IMG/VR virus record: IMGVR_UViG_3300037331_000025 | Coordinates: 1 to 27,945 of that record | Length of the DNA stretch: 27,945 nucleotides | Origin: a virus | Direction: 5' to 3' (one strand) | Shown here: in pieces, positions 22,540 to 27,945 of the stretch | How the letters are laid out: every line of letters begins with the position of its first letter | Numbering within the stretch: the stretch's first letter is position 1 | The notes under the pieces: model-generated | Told to the model about the DNA's origin: nothing | The model's database searches: none | The model's input: only the letters and a program-made list of their open reading frames with translations | Translations under genes and position numbers: made by a program

Positions 22540-22762
22540 AGATGTTTTTTTAAAAATGACCGAGGAACACTATATGGATATTCCTTCGCTAACTAGACAA
22601 ATGTTTTTGACTTCTAAAAGAATTGACAGCGATAGTTATGATTGGCAAGAAAATATGAAAGACGAGTTTTTCTCTAATCTTTACTATTTAAAAAAAGAAG
22701 CAACCAAAAAGCTAGAAGAAAGACAGTACCAACTTAGAGAATTAAGAATTAAAAATAAATAA
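22526..22762 (+). CDS. Hypothetical charged helical protein, 78 aa
   Basis: A 78-aa protein with a long charged C-terminal helix (NLYYLKKEATKKLEERQYQL). It overlaps the small frame before it and ends 2 bases before the ERF-family gene, so it is in the recombination operon. It may be a helper of the annealing protein, but this is only from location. Confidence 0.6.
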   Translation: MESNRDVFLKMTEEHYMDIPSLTRQMFLTSKRIDSDSYDWQENMKDEFFSNLYYLKKEATKKLEERQYQLRELRIKNK

Positions 22763-22764
22763 TT

Positions 22765-23304
22765 ATGAAAAATATTATTATTGCATTGCTAAAAGCACAG
22801 AAAGAAATGGGTAACGCAACAAAAGACAATGTTAACCCTTTTTTTAAGTCAAAATACGCAGATTTAAACAGCGTGAGAGAAGCAGTAACACCTTTACTTA
22901 ACGCTAATGGAATTGTAGTATTACAGCCTATGTGTACAATAGATGGAAGTGAATATGTAAAGACAGTTTTAATGCACGAAAGCGGAGAAGTTTTAGAGAG
23001 TTACACTAAAATTATTTGCAAGTCTCAAAACGATCCTCAGGCATACGGTAGCGGTGTTACTTATGCTAGAAGATATGGTTTGCAATCATTTATAAGCATT
23101 GGAGCAGATGACGACGATGGAAATAAAGCAAGCAAACAAGAAGTTTTTAAGCCAACTAAAGAGCAAATATCTAATGAATTGTTAATTGCAAATGCTGAAA
23201 ATTTAGAAAGTTTATCTAAAATATTTAAATCGTTTGACTTACAAGAACAGAAAAGATTAACTAAGTTTACAACTGAAAGAAAATTAGAATTAACAATTAA
23301 ATAA
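22765..23304 (+). CDS. ERF-family single-strand annealing protein
   Basis: A 179-aa recombinase of the ERF superfamily, which anneals complementary single strands during phage recombination and concatemer formation. Key blocks: ALLKAQKEMGNATKDNVNPF (about 8-26), FFKSKYADLNSVREAVTPLL, ANGIVVLQP, then SQNDPQAYGSGVTYARRYGL and ADDDDGNKA at about 113-121. These are the family hallmarks. The remaining 55 residues are helical and probably a partner-binding tail. It starts the functional core of the early operon and is followed by the DUF3127 gene, the phage's candidate SSB-like protein. Confidence 0.92.
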   Translation: MKNIIIALLKAQKEMGNATKDNVNPFFKSKYADLNSVREAVTPLLNANGIVVLQPMCTIDGSEYVKTVLMHESGEVLESYTKIICKSQNDPQAYGSGVTYARRYGLQSFISIGADDDDGNKASKQEVFKPTKEQISNELLIANAENLESLSKIFKSFDLQEQKRLTKFTTERKLELTIK

Positions 23305-23311
23305 ATAAATT

Positions 23312-23557
23312 ATGCTAGTTTTAAGTAAAAATTTAGAAGAAGGTATCGACGCTAGAGACATGAAAGATGGCGAAATTGCTGTTGTTGTTTCAGGAACTTA
23401 CAAAAATATAATAGTTCAAAGGTATGAAGATATTTTAATTTCATTAGGAAATGAAAGCGGTAATTCTTACTCCTTTATTTTAAATCGTAGTCGTTGCGAA
23501 GAAGGAAAGATGTTCGTAAGAGTCTTACAAAAAGGAGAAAAATTAACAATTAAATAA
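23312..23557 (+). CDS. Hypothetical beta-rich protein, 81 aa
   Basis: An 81-aa protein between the ERF and DUF3127 genes. It starts LVLSKNLEEGIDARDMKDGE and contains ILISLGNESGNSYSFILNRS, alternating strands as in small barrel folds. The ends of this gene and of the ERF gene share the tail LTIK and very similar following DNA (ATTAACAATTAAATAAATAA-type), which may be a small duplicated junction. The role is unknown; location suggests DNA metabolism. Confidence 0.6.
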   Translation: MLVLSKNLEEGIDARDMKDGEIAVVVSGTYKNIIVQRYEDILISLGNESGNSYSFILNRSRCEEGKMFVRVLQKGEKLTIK

Positions 23558-23564
23558 ATAAATT

Positions 23565-23891
23565 ATGGAAATTTTAGGTAAGGTTATCGTATTAGGCGAT
23601 ACACAATTAGTAGGAAGTGCAGGAACTTTTAAAAAAAGAACTGTAGTTATTGAGACAAGCGAACAATATGCGCAGACTATTCCTATTGATTTTATTCAAG
23701 ATAAATGCGATATTCTTAACGCTTATAAATTAGGCGATAATGTAAAAATAGGCATTAACATTAGGGGTAACGAATATAACGGAAAATACTACGTGTCGTT
23801 AAATGGATGGAACATAAATAAGACAGATACATCAAGTACAACAGTAAAATCTACGGAATTAGTTGAAGAATCAAATGATTTGCCATTTTAA
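23565..23891 (+). CDS. DUF3127 protein, SSB-like
   Basis: A 108-aa protein that matches the DUF3127 pattern: MEILGKVIVLGDTQLVGSAG, KKRTVVIETSEQYAQTIPID, a KLGDNVKIGINIRG strand pair, then NGKYYVSLNGWNI. The layout is a small OB-like barrel typical of Bacteroidetes and their phages, and it ends in an acidic hydrophobic DLPF tip like SSB tails that bind partner proteins. Directly after the ERF gene, it is probably the phage's single-strand binding partner. The family is recognised; its binding role is inferred. Confidence 0.85.
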   Translation: MEILGKVIVLGDTQLVGSAGTFKKRTVVIETSEQYAQTIPIDFIQDKCDILNAYKLGDNVKIGINIRGNEYNGKYYVSLNGWNINKTDTSSTTVKSTELVEESNDLPF

Positions 23892-24066
23892 TATTAAAAA
23901 AAACATTTTGAAGTATAACAAAGAGCAAAAGTATATTTTAAAACTTACAGGAGGTCCATCATTTAGAGGTGGATTTCCAAAAAACACACCTACATTTGTA
24001 ATAAAAGATGGTTTTAAAATAATAGAAAGTAAAATGAACAATTTAACAAATAATAAAATGAAATAG
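23863..24066 (+). CDS. Small hypothetical protein overlapping DUF3127 gene
   Basis: The open frame has its first ATG at 23863, which overlaps the DUF3127 gene by 29 bases; a TTG at 23908 would start after it (KYNKEQKYILKLTGGPSFRG). The rest is basic with a GGPSFRGGF patch. The TTG start is the neater one, but neither is certain. No function assigned. Confidence 0.45.
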   Translation: MKNQMICHFNIKKNILKYNKEQKYILKLTGGPSFRGGFPKNTPTFVIKDGFKIIESKMNNLTNNKMK

Positions 24067-24205
24067 TATTAAAAAGCCTTTCAATACATTAATAGGCTGG
24101 GTTAAGGTGCAAACAGATAATTTTTATTTTAATTAGTGAGATTTTTACGAATTAAATTATCGGGTTACAGGTTTCGAATACCATTGCATCACTAAAATTA
24201 AAATT
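24067..24205. other. Gene-free spacer with nested inverted repeats
   Basis: 139 bases without a gene. AGCCT and AGGCT face each other near 24075-24105, and TTAGTGA (24133-24139) can pair with TCACTAA (24189-24195) over 49 bases containing a TTCGAA palindrome. The length and T-loop-like TTCGAAT suggest tRNA at first sight, but no cloverleaf closes. It may be a structured RNA or a relic. Confidence 0.35.
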
Positions 24206-24601
24206 ATGATAAATGAAAATAAAGTTAAAATAGGAGATGTTTATAAAATTTGTTACAATAAAAAGATAATTATTACAGAAGATAATTGGGATTCTATAAA
24301 CTATAAAGAAGTAGAGAGATTGCCTTTAGATAATTTAGTGTTAATGTCTTTTGGTTTTAAGCAATCTTTAGATTTGTTCACTTATATTTTAGATGATTTT
24401 GAAATTATTACAAATGAGTTTAGATTTAAAGCTTTAAATTACCAAAAAATTAACAATATTTATTATAATAATGGTTTTGAATTTAAAGTTATAAATCAAT
24501 TTTTTTATAAAAACGAGTTAATGTCTCCAGTTAATTATGCTGATGAATTACAAAGCATCTATTTTATGCTTACTAAACAAAAATTAAAATATAAATTATG
24601 A
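24206..24601 (+). CDS. Hypothetical protein, 131 aa
   Basis: A 131-aa soluble protein rich in Asn, Lys, Tyr and Phe. Alternating strands fill the first two thirds and a helix ends it (NYADELQSIYFMLTKQKLKY). The C-terminal pattern resembles that of small phage proteins of unknown function common in flavobacterial phages. It is coupled to the next gene by an ATGA overlap. Confidence 0.65.
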   Translation: MINENKVKIGDVYKICYNKKIIITEDNWDSINYKEVERLPLDNLVLMSFGFKQSLDLFTYILDDFEIITNEFRFKALNYQKINNIYYNNGFEFKVINQFFYKNELMSPVNYADELQSIYFMLTKQKLKYKL

Positions 24602-24804
24602 TTCCATTATACTACTGCAAAGTTTGTAACGAAAAATACGGCTACAAGCAAAATTCAATTAATTGCTGCTTACCAAAATGGGTTAAATTAAAGGAGCTTT
24701 ATGAGCCGACCATAGCACAGTACCAAAAAAGTTATTACGAGCGCAAAAGCGAAGTTATTAAGGCTCAAAGCGCAATTAATTATAGTAAAAGTAAATTAAA
24801 ATAA
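24598..24804 (+). CDS. Small Cys-rich protein, possible zinc ribbon
   Basis: A 68-aa protein starting inside the previous stop. CKVC (residues 7-10) and a later CC (about 23-24) give four cysteines in the first 25 residues, as in short zinc ribbons. The rest is a basic helix (YYERKSEVIKAQSAINYSKS). This combination suggests nucleic-acid or protein binding; no family named. Confidence 0.6.
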   Translation: MIPLYYCKVCNEKYGYKQNSINCCLPKWVKLKELYEPTIAQYQKSYYERKSEVIKAQSAINYSKSKLK

Positions 24805-24810
24805 AAAATT

Positions 24811-25062
24811 ATGATTAAAGAAATTAAATTAACAAAAAGTGACGAAGAAAATCTTTTTATAAATATTAAAAACGAAATCATTTTAAAACTACAACATATT
24901 AAATATACAGGACACCTTGATGACTTGGGAAATGAAATAGGCATTGCTGTATCTAACCATATTTGTAAAAAAGAAAAATCATTAAATATATTTGGTTTTG
25001 ATAAAGAATCTTTTATTGATGGATTTGAGCATGGTTCTTCATTAAAAGATGGAACTCATTAA
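24811..25062 (+). CDS. Hypothetical protein, 83 aa
   Basis: An 83-aa acidic/basic mixed soluble protein with a helical first half and a C-terminal FDKESFIDGFEHGSSLKDG. This IDGFxxG ending resembles other small phage proteins of unknown role. It is last in its gene cluster; a promoter and structured RNA follow. Confidence 0.6.
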   Translation: MIKEIKLTKSDEENLFINIKNEIILKLQHIKYTGHLDDLGNEIGIAVSNHICKKEKSLNIFGFDKESFIDGFEHGSSLKDGTH

Positions 25063-25114
25063 AATATTAATAAAAATAAAATTTAAAAAATACTTTTAAT
25101 TAACAAATTAGTTG

Positions 25115-25122
25115 TATATTTG
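25115..25122 (+). promoter_or_regulatory. -7 box TATATTTG of small RNA/leader
   Basis: TATATTTG at 25115-25122 would start RNA near 25128. The -33 region at 25093 reads TTT rather than TTG. A copy of the AGTATTGTTT decamer (25126-25135) sits right at the predicted start point instead of at -33, as an operator would. Confidence 0.55.
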
Positions 25123-25127
25123 CTTAG

Positions 25128-25216
25128 TATTGTTTGGTAGAGAACTCGATACGTTTTAAAGCATTTTTATTATCCTATCAGGAAGGTACTCTACTACCGA
25201 CTTGATAGGATTTTTT
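25128..25216 (+). ncRNA. Probable structured small RNA or attenuator leader
   Basis: About 89 bases run from a predicted start point to a perfect 9-bp terminator stem, ATCCTATCA (25172-25180) with TGATAGGAT (25203-25211), and T6. Inside the terminator loop, GGTA and TACC (25185-25188, 25195-25198) form a small hairpin whose loop CTCTAC (25189-25194) is exactly complementary to GTAGAG at 25137-25142 near the 5' end, a pseudoknot-type or switch-type pairing. No open frame of use is present. The gene at 25228 lies just after the terminator, so either a small RNA is made or its readthrough controls that gene. Confidence 0.6.
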
Positions 25217-25227
25217 AATTTAAAATT

Positions 25228-25869
25228 ATGGCAGAAAATAAAAAGTCATTTACAGCATATTGCGATTGGAACACTACATTTAATTCTTTGCCTGATGCTA
25301 AAGCAGGACAATTAATAAAGCATCTTTTATCTTATGTAAATGATGAAAACCCAGAAACAAATGATTTACTTATAAATGCAGTTTTTGCAAGTATAAAGGC
25401 TACTTTAAAAAGGGATTTAATTAAATGGGAAGCTAAGAGCGAAAAAAATAAAGAAAGCGCATTAATACGTTGGAATAAAAATAATGCAAATAAATGCGAA
25501 CGCATAGAACGCAATGCGAAACATGCCGATAGTGTTAGTGATAGTGTTAGTGATAGTGATATAAAAGTAAATAACAACCTGTCGGTTGATTGGGTGGCAC
25601 TTTTAAAATTCTTTAATGATGTAACAGGAAGAAACTTTAAAGTTGTAACCCCAAAAGCTAAAAAGCAAATAAAAGACAGATTAAAAGAAGGCTATGTAAA
25701 AGCTGATATTATAAATGCTGTTAATAATTGCTTCTTAGATAAATATCATCAAGAAAATCCTCACTTTTTAACTCTTGAATTTATAAGTCGAAGCGATAAG
25801 ATGGATAAATACTCAACGGATGCTTTAAAAACTAAACCAAAAAAAAATAATATAAATATTAACAATTAA
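25228..25869 (+). CDS. Replication protein with phage C-terminal DnaD-like domain
   Basis: A 213-aa protein of two parts. Residues 1-75 (SFTAYCDWNTTFNSLPDAKA, GQLIKHLLSYVNDENPETND) match the DUF6291-type N-terminal domain found in Bacteroidetes phage replication proteins. Residues about 115-185 (ALLKFFNDVTGRNFKVVTPK, IKDRLKEGYVKADIINAVNN, HFLTLEFISRSDKMDKYS) match the conserved phage C-terminal domain related to DnaD and helicase loaders. They are joined by a repeated SVSDSVSDSD linker. It probably helps start phage DNA replication by bringing in helicase. A structured leader with a terminator lies directly upstream. Confidence 0.82.
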   Translation: MAENKKSFTAYCDWNTTFNSLPDAKAGQLIKHLLSYVNDENPETNDLLINAVFASIKATLKRDLIKWEAKSEKNKESALIRWNKNNANKCERIERNAKHADSVSDSVSDSDIKVNNNLSVDWVALLKFFNDVTGRNFKVVTPKAKKQIKDRLKEGYVKADIINAVNNCFLDKYHQENPHFLTLEFISRSDKMDKYSTDALKTKPKKNNININN

Positions 25870-25879
25870 ATTATAAAAG

Positions 25880-26077
25880 ATGAAAAAATTTAGATTTATT
25901 TTAGCTTTATTATTTCTTACAGAAGTAATAGTAGGAATTATGCATATTGTTATAGGAGTTTTTTTAAAAGAGACTTACCCGTTTATAATGTATATAATTA
26001 TGCCTTTAGCTATTCTAGCTTGTGTTTTATTAACCTTTATTTTGTCGCCTATTCTTAATTGGATAATGAGGGGTTAA
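25880..26077 (+). CDS. Small two-helix membrane protein, 65 aa
   Basis: Residues 5-28 (FRFILALLFLTEVIVGIMHI) and about 35-60 (FIMYIIMPLAILACVLLTFI) are hydrophobic, and the N-terminus is basic. It starts 10 bases after the replication gene. It looks like a generic small inner-membrane protein. The G+C-rich spacer that follows marks the beginning of the cassette-like tail. Confidence 0.6.
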   Translation: MKKFRFILALLFLTEVIVGIMHIVIGVFLKETYPFIMYIIMPLAILACVLLTFILSPILNWIMRG

Positions 26078-26260
26078 GCTCAGTTATAACGGGATTCGGC
26101 TTTAAGCATTTGCAAATTTCGGAAACGTAAATTTTCCGTTACTACTAAATTTTAAGCGAAATACCAACACGAATTAACCAAATATTTTTCCGTTGCTTTC
26201 AAACCGATGTTGTGCGATGGTGCTTTTAACAACTAATATTAATCAATTAAAAACAAAAAA
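26078..26260. repeat. attC-like palindromic spacer A
   Basis: A gene-free spacer of 183 bases with richer G+C than its neighbours. It begins TATAACG 8 bases after the stop and ends GATGTTGTGCGATGGTGC before the next gene. Outer parts pair imperfectly: TCGG-(C/T)TT--AAGC near 26096-26107 against GCTTTCAAACCGA near 26195-26207. CGGAAA and TTTCCG (26120-26125, 26133-26138) make an inner hairpin. The layout of an AAC-type left end, imperfect palindrome and GTT-type right end is attC-like. Confidence 0.4.
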
Positions 26261-26494
26261 ATGAAATACATAAACAATTTTTTAGAATACAAAAAAAATA
26301 AAATAGAAAAAGCTATTTATAGGGTTAACGATAATAATGGGAACACTTATTATAGCAGCGATTATGTTAAATGGTTGGAAGATCAATTAACTATACCCGC
26401 TGTTGTAAAATCTTTGTTACATTACAAAACCTGTGAATTTTGTAAATTACCTACTGATGGCAAGAAATGTTATAGTAAGAGATGTCCTGTATAG
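26261..26494 (+). CDS. Hypothetical protein with C-terminal zinc-ribbon-like cysteines
   Basis: A 77-aa protein. The body is helical and charged, and the last 25 residues hold CEFC then KKCYSKRCPV, a four-Cys set like a zinc ribbon. The start of its unit (GTTGT at 26209) is complementary to ACAAC found about 16 bases after its stop, as in an integron cassette. No family known. Confidence 0.6.
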   Translation: MKYINNFLEYKKNKIEKAIYRVNDNNGNTYYSSDYVKWLEDQLTIPAVVKSLLHYKTCEFCKLPTDGKKCYSKRCPV

Positions 26495-26587
26495 TGGCTA
26501 TGTTTTACAACAGCCGTATAAGCGCAGTTTTAATTGTTCCTATACTTTGTTAAAAATAAGAAATAATTAAATAAAAAAATATAACAG
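26495..26587. other. Spacer B of cassette-like tail
   Basis: 93 gene-free bases with ACAACAGCCG soon after the stop and TTTGTTAAAAATAAG about 40 bases later. It is shorter and less structured than spacers A and E. Confidence 0.25.
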
Positions 26588-27085
26588 ATGAGTTGGAAAC
26601 TAGAAAATAATACTAAACGCATATACAACGTTTTTAAGCGTTCAAAATCTCAAATCTATAGTGAAGATATAGAAGCTTTAAAAGAGGTCTTAAATCACGT
26701 AAATGAAGGTAACAAAGCATTAGTAAACGATAATTTACTTTTTGCAAAACTATTATCTATTCATTTAAGGCAGAATTTAAACTATTATGGTTCTATAGGT
26801 GGTGCAATAGCTGCGACAAAAGAATTACTAAAAGAACCATTAAATAATAGCTTAGAAATGCTTAGAATTGATTTAAACTCTGTAGATTTACAAAATTATT
26901 TTAAAAGCATTGGAATTGTAGATGAATATACAACTGGGCAAAGATTAAATAATAATTATTTACTAAGCGAAAATCAAAAGGAAATAGTAGATAAATGCAA
27001 AAAAAATTGGACTATTGAAAAAGTAGAAAAATCATTGATTAATAGCGTAAATGATTTTTTAAAGGATGTAGACAATTATAAGTAA
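26588..27085 (+). CDS. Hypothetical helical protein, 165 aa
   Basis: A 165-aa, mostly helical soluble protein (SEDIEALKEVLNHVNEGNKA, LLFAKLLSIHLRQNLNYYG, GGAIAATKELLKEPLNNSLE). It is the largest gene of the tail. The fold may be a helical bundle, but I recognise no family. Its stop codon forms the first bases of a TAACGGC motif found repeatedly in the spacers here. Confidence 0.65.
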   Translation: MSWKLENNTKRIYNVFKRSKSQIYSEDIEALKEVLNHVNEGNKALVNDNLLFAKLLSIHLRQNLNYYGSIGGAIAATKELLKEPLNNSLEMLRIDLNSVDLQNYFKSIGIVDEYTTGQRLNNNYLLSENQKEIVDKCKKNWTIEKVEKSLINSVNDFLKDVDNYK

Positions 27086-27144
27086 CGGCTAAGGCTATGA
27101 AGCCTTGCTGATTAAAAGGCACTAACTTTAAAATTAAACACAAA
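27083..27144. repeat. Spacer C with short perfect hairpin
   Basis: TAACGGC (27083-27089) overlaps the stop codon; AAGGCT and AGCCTT (27090-27095, 27100-27105) then form a perfect hairpin around ATGA. No T tract follows, so it is not a good terminator. Confidence 0.35.
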
Positions 27145-27354
27145 ATGAGTAAAGAAAACGAAAACTTGGATAAAGCACAAAACGGCAATGATTTTATAGC
27201 CGATGTTAGCAATAGTACGGTATTAGAAAAACCTACTATGGGAAAATACGGATGGTACAGAAGTACTTCATTTGAAGGAGAAAGTGGATGGATTTTCGAA
27301 GGTGGTGAAGATGCTTATTATGAGGCACTAAAGATTTGGGAAGCACAACAGTAG
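27145..27354 (+). CDS. Hypothetical protein, 69 aa
   Basis: A 69-aa acidic protein with PTMGKYGWYRSTSFEGESGW in the middle, aromatic and Gly-rich, and a C-terminal helix EDAYYEALKIWEAQQ. It stands alone between spacers, with no sign of operon coupling. Function unknown. Confidence 0.55.
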   Translation: MSKENENLDKAQNGNDFIADVSNSTVLEKPTMGKYGWYRSTSFEGESGWIFEGGEDAYYEALKIWEAQQ

Positions 27355-27507
27355 TATTGTTGCTAACGGCGGAATATAAGAGCAGTAGCCGACAAATAAA
27401 AACTGTTCTTTCAGATTAAAACTAATATTAACAAATATACAATAGCCTTAAAATTAAGCACTATAACGGCTATTGCTTTTATACTATGTTATGGTGCGTT
27501 TATTTTT
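27355..27507. repeat. attC-like spacer D
   Basis: 153 gene-free bases. GCTAACGGCGG begins soon after the stop; CAATAGCC (27440-27447) and GGCTATTG (27468-27475) are a perfect inverted pair; GTTATGGTGC (27488-27497) ends it before the next gene. Confidence 0.4.
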
Positions 27508-27702
27508 ATGGGATATATAATTGTTTGGAGAAATAGCCACAGAGAACCGCATATTGACGTTGATAGTCATAATTTTAAAGAAGAGTATAGTACTTACGAA
27601 AGTGCCAAAGAATCAGCTGAGGAAATATTAAGAAATGAAAACGAAAACGAGAAAAGCCCTTGGTATTTTGACTTCCAAATTTACGAGGAATCTACTTCTT
27701 AA
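27508..27702 (+). CDS. Small hypothetical protein in a cassette-like unit
   Basis: A 64-aa acidic protein starting GYIIVWRNSHREPHIDVDSH, followed by a helix (TYESAKESAEEILRNENENE) and WYFDFQIYEE. The strand-helix-strand layout resembles a small orphan family seen alone in Bacteroidetes genomes. The gene is embraced by the inverted pair GTTATGGTGC (27488) and GCACCATAAC (27705), as one integron cassette would be. Function unknown. Confidence 0.6.
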   Translation: MGYIIVWRNSHREPHIDVDSHNFKEEYSTYESAKESAEEILRNENENEKSPWYFDFQIYEESTS

Positions 27703-27908
27703 ATGCACCATAACGTTATGCCGCTTTGAGATGGTGTGTGCTTCGTAACCGCTAATTTTCCGCTGAACGAAAACGCGGTGCGATACGGTAATTCCACTAA
27801 GTACACACTAGCTCAAAGCGGCGGTTGGCAAATCGGTTTTTTATTTATTTTAATATTCGGTTACACTTCTGCACCGTTTAAGTCGGAAGTATTTTAAAAT
27901 TTATTATT
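27703..27908. repeat. attC-like spacer E with long imperfect palindrome
   Basis: 206 gene-free bases. GCCGCTTTGAG (27720-27730) is complementary to CTCAAAGCGGC (27812-27822), and the arms go on with GTGTGT (27734-27739) facing ACACAC (27803-27808) and ACCGC facing GCGGT inside. It begins CATAACG after the stop and ends CGGTTGGCAAATCGG. The centre is far richer in G+C than phage genes here. Confidence 0.5.
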
Positions 27909-27945
27909 ATGCTTAGTATAAATAAAAATGAATTACTCAAAATCA
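27909..27945 (+). CDS. Start of a gene cut by the window end
   Basis: An ATG at 27909 after an A/T-rich leader opens a frame (MLSINKNELLKI) that runs off the window. Only 12 codons are visible, so the product is unknown. It is the next unit after spacer E. Confidence 0.35.
   Translation, partial: MLSINKNELLKI

Noticed and set aside
24131-24200. tRNA gene
   Set aside because: The TTCGAAT word and a 7-bp outer stem are suggestive, but no T stem of 5 bp, no anticodon arm and a total of only about 63 bases.
25538-25562. Short tandem repeat, possible CRISPR-like or regulatory repeat
   Set aside because: The AGTGATAGTGTT-type repeat is within the replication gene and encodes its Ser/Val/Asp linker; there are no spacers.
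27352-27362. Sixth copy of the promoter word (AGTATTGTTG)
   Set aside because: It differs in one base, overlaps a stop codon and has no TAnnTTTG box 19 bp downstream.
1-27945. Integrase, lysogeny repressor or attachment site
   Set aside because: I looked for recombinase motifs and helix-turn-helix repressors and found none; absence in this window does not show absence in the whole genome.

Overview
The window is a low-G+C, almost entirely forward-strand tailed-phage (siphovirus-type) genome segment or prophage of a Bacteroidetes host, most likely Flavobacterium or a close relative. Reasons: promoters of the Bacteroidetes form TTG-N19-TAnnTTTG, A-rich start regions without strong Shine-Dalgarno sequences, a DUF3127 protein, and small structural proteins of the type seen in flavobacterial siphophages. 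I saw no integrase, repressor or tRNA gene, so lytic or temperate life cannot be decided here.

Layout. 1-2163: the end of a NinG/Rap-like recombination gene, then a run of very small, closely packed hypothetical genes. 2203-9712: packaging and head module in HK97 order (small terminase, large terminase, portal, MuF-like minor head protein, prohead protease, major capsid protein, small head protein, gp6-like connector, head-tail adaptor, gp10-like protein). It is interrupted at 7961-8294 by a noncoding insert that begins with a terminator and carries a leftward promoter. 9752-10498: a reverse-strand ParB/Srx-domain gene with its own promoter and terminator, a moron-like insertion. 10699-19582: tail module with tail completion protein, tail tube, a tail assembly chaperone pair joined by a -1 frameshift on an A10 run, tape measure, a large tail-tip protein, a second tail-tube-like paralogue and three fibre-type proteins. 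19584-21023: lysis cassette with two small membrane proteins, a GH19 endolysin and a one-protein spanin. 21062-22080: a metallophosphoesterase broken by one in-frame TAA, then a decayed zinc-finger/HNH-like relic.

22148-25869: a second transcription unit for DNA metabolism. It holds an ERF single-strand annealing protein, a DUF3127 protein ending like an SSB, and a replication protein with a phage C-terminal DnaD-like domain, the last preceded by a probable structured small RNA or leader. 25880-27945: a tail of tiny orphan genes separated by comparatively G+C-rich, palindromic spacers. These look like an integron-style cassette array (attC-like spacers, no integrase).

Four promoters at 671, 8227 (-), 10568 (-) and 22148 share the decamer AGTATTGTTT with an exact 19-bp spacer to the -7 box. 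A fifth copy lies just downstream of the promoter at 25115. This links the left-end genes, the ParB-like gene and the replication operon in what looks like one regulon. The least explained parts are the palindromic cassette-like tail, the insert at 7961-8294, the small RNA at about 25128-25216 and the duplicated tail-tube gene.
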